Numbered from the stretch's first letter, positions 52,926-63,956 are shown. The stretch is DNA of 64,000 bases from Echinococcus granulosus (GCF_000524195.1 NW_020170383.1:2793067-2857066), one strand, 5' to 3'. Translations and numbers: made by a program. Notes: generated from the letters alone by a model not told the origin.

Positions 52926-55900
52926 ATGGCGAGTGTGAAGCGTCATGCGGTCCATTTAGAAGACGAAGATAAACGACCCAAAAAAGAGAAAGTTTCAAAG
53001 AATACGCTGGAAAGTGATGAAGAAATTGGTGATGATGAAGAGGGTGGACGAATGGATGAGGCAGAATTGCAAGGTGCTTTGTGTCATCGAATGCCATTCC
53101 AGTGCTTTTAAGTTGTTCATTATTTTTGCCATATATTTGGTGTCATGAAAATTTTTAATCTAGTATTATCAGCTTTTTGAAATTGTAATGCCTTTCTTCC
53201 TAGTTGGCCAAGAGCCTGAAACAATTGGCTTTGATAGCGATATTGTTATAACTCCTTTCAATATGCGTGAAGAGTTGGAAGAGGAGGGCCATTTTGATGC
53301 AAGTGGAACCTTTATTTTCAAGCGAGTGAGTTTGTTATTTTGCATCCTTTTTGTAATTAGTCCTTTGTTATTCCATCTTCTGTTCTTTTGCGTTACTGGT
53401 CCTCTGCTCTCCACTGTCAACCTTTCACTGATCAGCCACATGGAGAATATTGTTTAGTACATTTATTTCAGTATCATTAGTACTTCTGCATTGTCCTTAT
53501 CACTCTTAGTCCTTTGACATCCGTTGTTTTTCCTTGCTTGGTATTATAGGTTAAAGCTTCGTTCCATCCTTTTGCTTAATAGTCTCCCCGATCGTCTATT
53601 TTCACTTTCAAAGACCAACGACGTGGGTGACAATTGGTTAGAGGACGTCGATTGGAATGAAGTGCGTCGAAACGAGCAGGCGGGTGGAGGCGGCGGTGGT
53701 GGGCCTAAGGCGACAACAATAGTTGAGGAGGAAGCGTTACCGGAAGTAACGGCTGATCTGCAGACTGAGCTCTATCACCGTGCCGCCTCCCTCCTTCGGC
53801 CCGGCGAAACGGTGCTGCGTGCCCTTCGCCGCCTCGGCCCGAAGCGCTCTGCCACCTCCACTGCTCAGGGACGGAGCTGGATGCGCCGGAAGGACGGCAG
53901 CACTGCTAGTGCCGTGAAGACTCTCTCACCGGATGATGCGTATGTCGGTTGTTGTATATGTAGTTTAAGACTGGTTTTCTTGTTTTTATGGTGTCTGAGA
54001 GTGATTGGTGGGTTTCTTTGAAATCTCTGACGTTAAGTCGACTAACCTTTGGGTCAAAATGCGCCTTGTGTTGAGAATGACTACTCCTTCAAGTTGAAGC
54101 CAAATTTTGTTTTGCTAATCAGATATTATCTATCTTATACTAACTCAAAGCACCATAGTTTCGAGTAATCTTTTCGACAGTCATCTCAGTAAAGGAGCAT
54201 GGGGTTCATGCTACAAATTATAGCACTTATTCGGATCCGAAAGCTAGAAGCATGCGATAGCGCTACCCCTTTGTTATGTACCCTTAATTTCGTTCTGGAT
54301 CTCGAAGTGTGTTTTTGTGTCGAAAGCTCGTTCCTTAAATGCGTTTAATGGGCTGTACTACGCATTTCATACGCCCACAAAGCCTTTTCTTTGAAAGGGC
54401 CGTATTTTTAGTCCACGGATCTTAGTTGCATCTTCGAGTTTCTGTAGCCTGCATTTTCAGATACCAAACTGTTCCGCTGTAGTGGACTTTTTCTATGTTC
54501 TAACAAAAACTTTTTGGGCCATTTGAACTGCTATATTACGGCCAAATTATGTCCTGTCTAGCGGTCCATGGTGAAGTCACCTCTCCACAAAATTCTCTCC
54601 AATTCTATTGCATGTTTTGCATTGCGGTTTTACCAACTTTTTGTGGAGTCTTTTTGTGTGGAAGACACTTCTATGTACATTTTTCAATTGACGGCAAAAA
54701 AAATCCAGTCTGCATTTTCTGTTGTGCATCACATTGAAACCATCTTGATTTGTCTTATTACATCATTTTGCTTTGCCTTCAACTTTGCTATTTTCTGCTA
54801 AGATCATAGCTTTTGCAGCTCTTCGACTTCCATAGTATCGTCCCGGTTTGTCCTACCTGCTTCTTTCTCTGAAATATCTTGTATTGGTTTTCGTAGCGCG
54901 AAGATGTATTTTCAAATGGGTCAGTTCTTGTTGAACATTTTTAAGCCCATCTCCGACTCAAAAATTTAAAAATGATCTTATTTTTACTGCAACGTGTCTT
55001 TGAAAAGTGACTAGTCATTCTCGTTGCTAGCTCATGTCCTCAATTTTTATGCTACACCACAATACACTCGTGCTAAAAAATTCGATAGTAAACGCCTTAA
55101 TTCTTTTTTTTTTTGCGGAACAGTGCAAACGCTGAGGCCTTTGCGAGTCTTACTGAATTGGCCAACGATCTGCTGGGCAGCGGTGATTTCGACATCTACC
55201 AGAAAACCAAAGAAGTAATCGAGGATCTAGTCGCTTCTCGGACACAGAACAACGAGGAAAACGAATTGAACGCTCTTGGTGCTGTAATTGATGATGAGGC
55301 GGGCATCGAGCCGTCACGTGTGTACTTTTTTTAAACAAAGCACAGCTTTCTGACTAGATTGGGACTTAGTAGTCCCGGCTCACTCCCGCACTCAGATACC
55401 TAGGGTCAAAAGTTGAGATGGCGACCTGCTTCTAACTGCTGCAAAATGTTCTACATGAGTCCCTCTGCCAATTTCAATATTTAGTTTTTGAATACCGTTA
55501 ATTTAATGGTTCGTCTACTTTTCCAATTGCTATAATAAAACATTTTCATAGAGTACATAATAGTTGAGGCTCTAACTTACGTTATTTGTGCATTTCGACT
55601 AGTTCCCTCTGTTTCCAACAAATTTTATTTTGTTCCTCCTCCGCCGTGTCTATTTTGGCCAGTTTTCAACGCAGTAATGTTGGTAAATTTTGCTCCTTGT
55701 CCTCCAGCTTGCACTTTATCTGGCACATAAAACACTATTTAGTATTAAAGTTTTACACAGCCTCATTTGGTCTTTTACTTTCATTTATTAATCCTCATTG
55801 AATCTTATGCGGCATTCGATGTTGTACGTATTCCGAGGAAAACCCCACGTTTTTTGAGCTTCGTCGCGACCGCCTAATATATGTACTTTCACAATACCAC

Positions 55901-56310
55901 CCCAATTTTGGAGTTTGGGTTCTTTGTGTAACTATTTTTCGTGGTGGCTAAACAACTTTTGATACCATAAAGTTGTTCTTCTACTGTTATTATCCCCACT
56001 TACCGTCTCCTTTATATCAAATAACAGCTGTATTGGTAGCTCTAGACGGTCCCATTTCTTTTGTTACTAAGGTGGTGAAACCGAAGAAAAGCAGGAAGGC
56101 GTAACGCCAGCAACAAAGTGGTTGGTGAAACGGGCCAAGACGGCAGAGGCAGATGTACGAATTGAGGGTCCCTTCGAGGAAGCTGTGTTGCGACAGTGGC
56201 TCGAGTCGACACCATCAGTGGACATCTTCGTCAAGCGTCAGGATGTAAATGAGGAGTTTCGCAGACTCTCATCCATCGACTTTGACAAACTCAAAGCCCT
56301 CTTCACTTAA
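52926..56310 (+). CDS. CD2BP2: CD2BP2 / U5-52K homologue with a degenerate GYF domain
   Basis: U5 snRNP assembly factor, nuclear. Exons: 52926-53073, 53204-53325, 53614-53939, 55124-55317, 56072-56310. All phases agree and give 342 aa (human 341). Conserved parts: a lysine-rich acidic start (MASVKRHAVHLEDEDKRPKK), ITPFNMREELEEEGHFDASG, NWLEDVDWNEV followed by a seven-glycine run, LRPGETVLRALRRLG, FASLTELANDLLGSGDFDIY, and the C-terminal IDFDKL. The GYF domain keeps GPF-x4-L-x2-W (GPFEEAVLRQWLEST), but the Gly-Tyr-Phe triplet is replaced by PSV, and the aromatic residues before GPF are mostly lost (only KWLVKR remains). The start ATG has a good context (CCCCAATGG). The PPIL1 gene lies 354 bp upstream on the other strand. 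Confidence 0.93.
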
Positions 56311-56513
56311 ATTATTCTCTCCTTTCCCGCCCACCTCGCATAACTCCTGCAATTTGTAAATAATTGAATATCTGCTTCCACCGTCCATTTGTCTTGAAGA
56401 GTTTGAGTCGGTTCCTGTTTTCATAGTTCCATGTGTTGAGCAATTTTTTATGTGATAAAATTAACATTGAGTATAATGGTGTCCTTTTAGGAATTTACTC
56501 CCAAGCTACTGGA

Positions 56514-56519
56514 AATAAA
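56514..56519 (+). terminator. Polyadenylation signal, CD2BP2
   Basis: AATAAA about 200 bp after the CD2BP2 stop, on the coding strand and before the convergent SPATA22 3' end. Confidence 0.5.
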
Positions 56520-56701
56520 AATTGCTGCTGAAGTTCCATTTGAGAAGGCCTGAGTCGGTTTAAATTCCGGGCTGTCCAATCCCAGATGAGTTCACCGAAA
56601 GCTTCTGCGAAAATTACTTTAAGCAAATGTAATCCTTTAATAACAAGCATGGCTGTTCAAATGGCATTTTTATGATAGGAGGTTGGGCAAACTGATAGTG
56701 C

Positions 56702-57740
56702 TTAGTTTCGTGACAACATTTGGGCAATAACATTGTCCGAATGCATTTGAAATATCTCCAAGAGCTGCAGGTCCACGTCGTTACATGGAGCAATAGAGTA
56801 ACACTGAAAGATACTGCGATGCATGGAGAACTTCCCAACGCATCTAAAAAACATCCATATGAACTAACCTTTAACAGTGTAAAAAATTTTACGCCAGTAA
56901 ATTACATTCTTGCAAAACACAGTTCGTTCAGATTACGTATTAGTTCTATAGTTGCAACATTATGCATGTGGTATATTCATTCCCCTTGTTTTATATTAAA
57001 ATGATAATATTAATGGAAGCAGAAAATAGATTATAACCACATTATGGTTAAGTAAGCTCTTCGAAGTTTTGTTATGGTAGCGATACAAAAGCTCCTCATT
57101 AATGTAGAGCTATTCATTAAAAATGTAATGAAGGCGTTAAAATTACCATCCTGGACATAGTCTATAACTTTTCGGCGTTTGGGATATCCATTCAGAAAAT
57201 TAAAAAAGCAAAAACCCATTATTACCTATATATTCGCCCGTTGAAGATCTCTGGACAGATTTCATCCACATCTTCAAATTGGCATTTCAGCTGCACCCCA
57301 CGCGGTCGCTCACTCCGCTCCTCAAGGCGAAATGTAAGGACACAACAGGCAGAAGACGTCTTCTTACATTCAACAATTCGCCCAACCGTCTCAAAGATGA
57401 ATGGGCACGAGTCCAGCTTGTTTAATGCTGCTGTAAGACCACGAACACGTCGAACGGGGACTGAGAATACACGCAACCCCGTGGTCGGCATTTCAGGACT
57501 TGTAGACTTCATGTTTTCTTTACAAGTACTTGACAAAGAAAGCGTCGGTTTGCTAGCGGACTTAGCCTCTTTATTGAATGCAAATTTGACCCCGTTTGGA
57601 ATGTTAAATAATTTTTGGTGTGGATTTATACGTGTAGGAAAGACATTTTCTCGACAGAAACTGACATTCTTTTGGTAATGAGAATGAAATGATGTTGACA
57701 AAGGATTTCGCTTTTCAGACGCATTGGAAACTGAGGACAT
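56702..57740 (-). CDS. SPATA22: SPATA22 homologue (meiotic recombination, MEIOB partner)
   Basis: In mammals SPATA22 forms a complex with MEIOB and RPA on single-stranded DNA during meiotic recombination. Two exons, 57740-57226 and 56843-56702, join in phase to give 218 aa (human 363). The C-terminal half matches the family block by block: GLRVFSVPVRRVRGLTAALN, FIFETVGRIVECK, QFEDVDEICPEIFNGRIYR, then across the splice CVGKFSMHRSIFQCYSIAP and a final helix ending MLSRN. Human SPATA22 has LRVLTAVIES, FEVFGIL, IRGRVHRCVG and FQCVSVRPAS in the same order. The N-terminal half is shorter and unconserved. An acceptor-like TTTTAG lies 13 nt before the ATG, so the 5' UTR may be spliced or trans-spliced. 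Its stop lies 392 bp from the convergent CD2BP2 stop. Confidence 0.75.
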
Positions 57741-57762
57741 GACCAAGCTTCACTAAAATTGA

Positions 57763-58180
57763 ACAATTATATTCAATGAAAATGTTGAAGTGGAGGTAAA
57801 GGAAATTAAAAAGGGCTTTTCAAAAAATGTCAGCTACGACCCACTCCCCATAAAACACGATTTGGAACTAATTTTGGCGGGACTGAAAACGAGCTGAACA
57901 GAAATGGAACGCTATTTGGAACTATTTCGTAAGAGATGTGCTTATTTAAAAGACCACACTTATCAGGAGGAAATGAAAAACCGGATGCGCCAACACCTAC
58001 AAAACCTTATTGACCCACGTTAACAAAAGAGCAGTTTAAAATACGCAGCTGATCTGGAGTAAGTCGCTGGATAAACCAAGAAATGCTGACACTAAGACAT
58101 CTTTAAGTAACATTATTGAACAGCTGGGATTTAATTGCGCTGCTTTAGAAGTACGAAGATTGATTTTTAAAACGGACTAA
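57763..58180 (+). pseudogene. Coding-like sequence with in-frame stops, family unknown
   Basis: Between SPATA22 and CDK2AP, one frame reads protein-like from 57763 through NVSYDPLPIKHDLELILAGL, a TGA at 57895, then ERYLELFRKRCAYLKDH to NLIDPR, a TAA at 58021, and SSLKYAADLE before another TAA. The frame then shifts to give NIIEQLGFNCAALEVRRLIF, ending at 58180. No splice sites remove the stops. It looks like a decayed gene or retrocopy of a helical protein that I cannot name; chance is the alternative. Confidence 0.3.
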
Positions 58181-58555
58181 TACATTTTCTTTTGAATTTT
58201 GCACATCACTCTAAATAGGATGGCATTATTATATTTCTTTCAAAGCATATAATTGCTAGTAGAATTTTGACCTACTTCTTATTTCAAACTTTGCTAATGT
58301 TGCTAGAACCGCTAAATCCTAGGACTCTCTTCCTAATAAGCTATAATCAATGCAAAGAATTTGGTGTGCATTCAAAAGTTCGCCGACATTAACTATTGTT
58401 ATGTGAGCGGGGTTGGGATTAAAATCACATTTTAGATCAGTACTTAGTTTTATCCTAAGTAATGCAGCTGGTTTAACTTTGTTTTGTTTTTTGGCATCGC
58501 TCGCATGGACCTCTCATTTTTTAACACCTTTATTAGTTAGTTCGGATTCTTTGCT

Positions 58556-58789
58556 ATGGCGGGACAACCTAATCCTCCCGCACAGATGATCCAAAACCAA
58601 CAGGTGTGTGTTGATGGCTTGACTAAGTATGCACACCTTTTACAAGTCATCGATGAAATGGGACGGGATATAAAGCCCACTTACGTCAACAACAAGAACG
58701 CAGCTGAAAGGTTGAAGAAAAATATTCATTCTGCTCGTATTCTAGTTCGTGATTGTGTTGCAGAGCTGGAGAGGGTTATGAAAAGTTGA
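58556..58789 (+). CDS. CDK2AP1: CDK2-associated protein (CDK2AP1/2, DOC-1 family), single exon
   Basis: CDK2AP proteins are small subunits of the NuRD chromatin complex and were first described as CDK2 inhibitors. The 77-aa frame has no intron. Residues 23-77 match the family core almost without gaps: KYAHLLQVIDEMGRDIKPTY, NNKNAAERLKKNIHSAR, then LVRDCVAELERVMKS. Human has [30 protein letters not shown] and LVRECLAETERNARS. The proline- and glutamine-rich start (MAGQPNPPAQMIQNQQ) is shorter than the human 60-residue leader. An AATAAA follows 15 bp after the stop. CDK2AP1 versus CDK2AP2 cannot be decided. Confidence 0.9.
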   Translation: MAGQPNPPAQMIQNQQVCVDGLTKYAHLLQVIDEMGRDIKPTYVNNKNAAERLKKNIHSARILVRDCVAELERVMKS

Positions 58790-58803
58790 AATTGTGATAT
58801 TTT

Positions 58804-58809
58804 AATAAA
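58804..58809 (+). terminator. Polyadenylation signal, CDK2AP
   Basis: AATAAA 15 bp past the CDK2AP stop codon. This implies a very short 3' UTR. Confidence 0.55.
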
Positions 58810-58974
58810 TGTTTTCTATTGAATTGTATCGATATTTTGTGGGAATGTCATTTCTCAGCATTCGGCGTTACAGATAACATGTGATTAGGCCATTCCTTCG
58901 TCTTGATGGTTTATTTTCGCAGATCGGTTTTTAATTTGCACATTACTGTGGATATTTGAATAAATATAGCTCTT

Positions 58975-59400
58975 TATGCCGCTGACGCTCATGCGGTTTA
59001 TTTGCCAACTCTCAAGTGCACCTGGTATTGTAAGCACTGTGTATAGGCCCAACATCACTCGCACAATGTTGCACTGAGTGACTGCGAAGTTCCATTCGGA
59101 TACCTACTCGATAAAGCCTTTCATGATCACTTGGCGGTAACCGAATGTCGAATCCAGTCGAACTCGTCTGTGTTCGACATCATTGAGTTCAGGTAATGGA
59201 GGCCGCACATGCAACTCTCTGCTGCAGAGCCACCTAAGGCGGTAGGACCGCACAGCTCAACTCGATCCACTTCTTCGTACGAAGGGCGATGGTTACTTCA
59301 TCCCCTATTCCTAGCTGTCTATCATTCCCTGCTAGGGTTATAAGACTACGAGTATGGTTCTAGGCGCTTTGTTTCCAAGTACTGTAGTGTTCACGGAAAT
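58975..59400. repeat. GC-rich island between CDK2AP and JADE, unclassified
   Basis: About 425 bp with GC content well above the flanks and many CG dinucleotides (e.g. AATGTCGAATCCAGTCGAAC). There is no open frame and no partner copy in the window. It is probably a degraded repeat lying in the 3' space of two convergent genes. Confidence 0.25.
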
Positions 59401-59470
59401 ATTTTATGTACAGTCGATTGGTAGTACACGTATGTATAGTATATACATAAAGACACTGGGAAAAAAGTAT

Positions 59471-62400
59471 CTAGGATAGACTATTATAGGACACATCAAG
59501 GGTATCCTCGGTGTCGTCGGGGTCCTGCAGCCCTGCCATCGCCTGCACGTCACTGTTTGTCTGAACCGCTGTAAGAGCCTTTCGCGGCCTTCCACGCCGC
59601 CTCACCGGAGCTGTCAGGAAATCGCTGAGTTTTGGCTGCCGACACACCTCTGCTCCTACTCGCCCCTCATTTAGGGGTCGTTGTCTTCGTCTGCCCCTCT
59701 TCCTCGAAAATGACGCCCGCAGTCGTGCTAGTATAAACGGATCGACAACAAGCTGGTCTGGGGGGAGACTATCCACCACTGGATTACCCGTCATTATATA
59801 ACCGGCCGGTTTCGCCTTGGCTCCCCCAACCACTGAACTCTCAACAATGCTCAACGCCGAATAATCTGTAGTATCATACACTGAAGACCCAATATGCGCC
59901 TTGGCTATCACCTCATCCGCGCAAGCTGCTACGGGATCCTCAACCACAGTGTCAAGCTGAACATGTGAGATGCTCTTCATGGTGCGCACCAGAGTGGTTT
60001 TCTTCTTTTCGCGGCTCAGCACCATATCGCATATGAGACGGGCACGGTCGAGACTGAGGCGAACATCCTTACAGCGTTCTACAACCTCACCAGAGCTAAC
60101 GGGAAAGTCGGCGGGAGAGGGCAGGGGCTCCGTAAACCAGCGTTGAGGCACCTCTACAACGAGAGGTTTGTTGAAATTGATGCGTCGTTTAAGGCGCCAA
60201 TAGGTGAGCAGCTGCTCAACGATATCGAGAGGCACCTGGTGGCTCTGATCAGAAGAAGTAGTGCCACTGGACCGTTTTGAGCTCCTCTGCTGTGCCCACC
60301 GGTGCAGAAGAGCGACAACATCGTCACGGGTGACGTGCATGTAGAAGTTGGCAGTAGGATCGTTCGTGCTAAAACACAAAGGGTCTCTGGATCAGAGCAA
60401 GTATGTAGCGATTTAATTGGCATATCTTCCCGGATAAATGTAAAGACCCTGGTCACCTAATTGCAAGACGAAATGGTAGGATGACTAAATATTAACAAAC
60501 TCAATGCGTTTTCATAAGAAGACGCAAAATAAAGCATAGCCTTACGCTGTATTCACACCTCTCGTAAAAGTGGTTTACTGGTCAAAGACTTGCTCAAAGT
60601 AATTATGCATCAACTTAAAAACATGAACACGACTATAATAATACAAAAAAGGGGTTGATAAAATTAAGTGTGAGATAGCAAATAAGTTAACTTACTGGGG
60701 AAAAAAATATTACCTTACCGAAACTTATGTATTCAAGTAAAAAGGAACTTACATGAAAAAATATCATCACTGTTTTATTATCAATGTGAGAGTTAGTGCA
60801 ACTGATGCATTGTCAGTTGAGAATAAGCAGTTAAAGCGATGCCAACATAACCAGGGTTTTCAATTTTTTTCAGTGAAGAAGCAGAATAAGACAAAATACT
60901 GAATTTTGCCATGTAGGAAAACGAAAAAAGCCACACTTGTAAAGTATGTAAAACAACCTACTCTTGATGCTTTCTTGGTCCACGTGGCCGCCTACTATGA
61001 ATAAAAGGTGACAGCCTTTTAATGGTGCTCAACTTTAAGATCAAATTTCATGTGCTCGAGTTTGTAATCAAACGTGCCTGCTAGCAGCGTTCACTCGACA
61101 GGATGAAATGTATTTGCAGAAAACTTGTATCATAATCAGTAGGAAATGAGGTATAAATGGAGACAATTAAGTAGTTCATGTGGTACAAAGTACAGGAATA
61201 CTGGAGAAAATTTACCGCTCCGAGGTGGGTACATATTTGTCCGGCGACGCGTCACTTTTCGAAGGTGAGGGACTAAGAGGGTTAGTGCTACTAGCAACAG
61301 GAGTGAAATCAGTGTCAGCATGCTGAGCCGTCGGCTTTTTCAACAACCGGAGCTGTGCCAATCGCAACTGATACTCCTTACTGCTGTGCTTAGGACAGTG
61401 ACCCTATAGGCAGTAATAAGACCACCTTTTTAAAAGCCGTCACCATAAGAGTTACTTAAAAGAATCGACACTAACCCAGTTAGATTAACAATACCCCTAC
61501 AAAGGACCACCCCGACTCACAGATATTCCCGAATAGTGAGTCGAGCGTAAGCCACAATGAAAGCGGTAAACAGTAATGACTCACCAGGAGGCGAACATCA
61601 TATCCACTGAGCTCCTGTATCATAGTCATGTTATGCTGAAAAGCACATGTTACATGGAAGGCCACTTTACATTTCTTCACAGAGCACTGAATAGGCGCGC
61701 CGTAATGAATTTTGCAAAGTACACAGACCAAGTTTTTTCTCGCCTGTGGAATACCATTGATATTGGTGATGGGTTCCATCAAATCGACGTCTTGAAACGA
61801 AACCTCTGGAACCCACAACGCACAGCTCACATGGCACCAAGACCTGTAATCACTAACGAGGGAAAGGAAAAAACGCGAATAAGCACTTTATATACCTCAG
61901 AGAAAAGAATGACGGGTGACTCACTCTATAAGTTTCATTGCACCACCTTTATTGGGACAAAGCGCACATCGCGCGGTTAAATGTGCCTCCATCTCACAAA
62001 GTCGACAGTGCCAAGGACCATCTGGTAAGTTTGGGATACCATAGCAGGCCTGGTGCACACACACGTTGCATTTTTCGCAAAAGACCAACTCGTTGCCGTC
62101 CTCACCATTGTACTATGGAAAGTCATTCCAAAAGAAGAAACCTACTGATTGACAAACATCACATTTGGCGTCTTCATCATATTCGAGATTTTTAAGCCCC
62201 TCATCGGTCAGAGTACTAAGATGGGACTTGACGAAGCAAATCTGCTCAGCCGCGTCTAAAACGTCCTCAAGCATCCAGTCCTGGATCCTTTCCTGTTGCA
62301 AACGCGTCCGCTCTTCATTAACAGTGGTCACCCAGGCTTGGTCTAAATCATCTATGTTGTAAACTGGCGAGGCAACAATGCCCTTTTTCGAAACATGGTG

Positions 62401-62985
62401 CACATCTGGGTTGTAGTGTTCATCCCGAAAACATCGGATGAGTTTGTCGGGCCTGAAGGTAAAAAGTTGGTAATTTGACTTACAATGAACACGAGGTTAT
62501 CTTTCTCTTAACAACTGGGAGGTCAGCTTTCCTACAAAGACTTAAATGTCGGCATAAAATAAAGCCTACTTTGGAAAAGCGGACATAGAGGAATGTTTTC
62601 CAGAAGCAACTTGTACACCTTCTTTCAGCCAATCCGGACGCCAAATATTTGTAATCTTTATAAGTTTACTACGCTCGAGCTGATCATTATTAGCGACCAG
62701 CATCAATGATATAGGACGGCGATCAAAGCACTACAAACTACATAAGAGAGAACAAAATACTTCAGATGGTCCCCTGTCAGCACCGCCGACGTCCTTCTTG
62801 ACGAAATTAAATATCAAATCATGAACTTCATCCAGTTTGCTCATTTGGATGTACTCAATAGGTGAAAAAATAAATAGTCCAGTCTCGCCACAAACCAGAT
62901 GACCGGGACAAAACTCGCATGCTTCAGAAGAGGTGCGCGTCCCTGAAAAAGATACAAACGCATGATATAATTTTAGTTCACGCAT
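59471..62985 (-). CDS. JADE: JADE-family PHD-finger protein (HBO1 acetyltransferase complex scaffold)
   Basis: JADE proteins recruit the HBO1 histone acetyltransferase to chromatin. Exons: 62985-62761, 62730-62570, 62452-62146, 62112-61925, 61843-61585, 61403-61216, 60368-59471. Phases agree, giving 741 aa. In order: an N-terminal segment with [32 protein letters not shown]1 from CDVCQS through [16 protein letters not shown] and [13 protein letters not shown]; the zinc-knuckle linker [11 protein letters not shown]; the extended PHD2 from [13 protein letters not shown] through [19 protein letters not shown] to GHCPKHSS; and the helical [19 protein letters not shown] region. The C-terminus adds an AT-hook-like RRRGRPRKA. 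Introns of 30 and 33 nt flank the first two internal exons. The start is the open frame [15 protein letters not shown]; an acceptor at 62943 would allow a different upstream first exon. The specific paralogue cannot be assigned. Confidence 0.88.
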
Positions 62986-63116
62986 TTTTAAGTGTAATAT
63001 AAAAAATGAAAAAATAAGTAAAATTTTTGATATTTGTTATTTGTTTAGTTTAATTAAGGTTATAATGTTGTCGCATATTTCTTGTTTAGAATTTTCATTC
63101 TTTTTAAGAAGCTAAA

Positions 63117-63575
63117 TGAACCGTCAAGGTGGCTGTTTTGGTAAGCTTTTGCGCATAAACTACTTGAACACCTTTAGACAAATCATACCTACGTCCCTCA
63201 ATTAGGTGGAATGTCGTTCGATTATTCCCTCACTATGAGGTGGCCAAGACTGCCCTAGGATCACAATGGCTTAAAGTACAATATGGAAGTGCTCGTCGGC
63301 TACCAGTCTATCCCGTAAACTATGTTGCACGACAGAAGTTCGGGCCTTGTGTAGCAATAAAAATAAAAATACTGATTTGTGTTATGGACTTTATTTTACT
63401 TGGTAAATTTAGTCAGAGTCAAATGTTTTTTTGCAATTTTTTAGTAAGTCATGATGCTTATATGAGTGCTTTTGCAATGGAGTCTTCCGATTTTGTTGTA
63501 ACTCATAAATACAGTTTATTAGAGCGTTGCAATTTGCTTAAGTATAGCGGAAATAAGTATGTGGGTCGGGAATGA
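63117..63575 (+). CDS. Possible small gene divergent from JADE, unrecognised
   Basis: An ATG at 63117 starts MNRQGGCFG and meets a good donor (GTAAGC at 63142). After an acceptor near 63205, an open frame reads WNVVRLFPHYEVAKTALGSQ, then WLKVQYGSARRLPVYPV and NYVARQKFGPC before becoming low-complexity. The second block looks like real protein, but its phase does not join the first ATG, so the start or the splice is wrong. I cannot name the family. A stop at 63573 ends the frame; an AATAAA-like stretch at about 63356 could be the true 3' end. Confidence 0.3.
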
Positions 63576-63847
63576 GGAGTCCGAGTAAATTGTTCCACTA
63601 TTTAACCGTTTGGGTTGTTTTTAAGTGGTGATCCTAATCTAGTTGATAACAGAGTGTGAGATTCAACGTTATTTTTATGAAGCTTTCTGCACGATAGAAT
63701 AGAAATACCTATTGTTGAACAGATAAGAACGTATCCAATCCCCCTCATGAAAAATGAAATGGTTGTGTTATGAATCTAATAAAAATTTACTAGGTTCGAA
63801 GTTTTTGTTTCCCATTTTTCATAAAGAAGGTTGATTGTGAAGAGATA

Positions 63848-63956
63848 ATGGCATCATTAAATTTGGAAATCACAAAATCCTTGAATAATGTTGATAAAAC
63901 AAGGGTAGATCTGCCGATGCTAAATACACATGTTTCGAGAACCCCGAATGGTCTAG
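63848..63956 (+). CDS. Possible first exon of a gene running off the right edge
   Basis: An ATG at 63848 opens 36 codons (MASLNLEITKSLNNVDKTRV, then DLPMLNTHVSRTPNGL) ending at a donor CTAG|GTTAGT. Composition and donor are plausible for a first coding exon. The rest would lie beyond 64000, so no function can be proposed. Confidence 0.3.

Noticed and set aside
53188..53457. Extended plus-strand frame after the second CD2BP2 exon
   Set aside because: The part after 53325 is intron read-through; a GTGAGT donor and the conserved next exon define the true end.
57241..57678. Open frame of 145 codons on the plus strand
   Set aside because: Antisense shadow of the first SPATA22 exon; the minus frame carries the conserved motifs.
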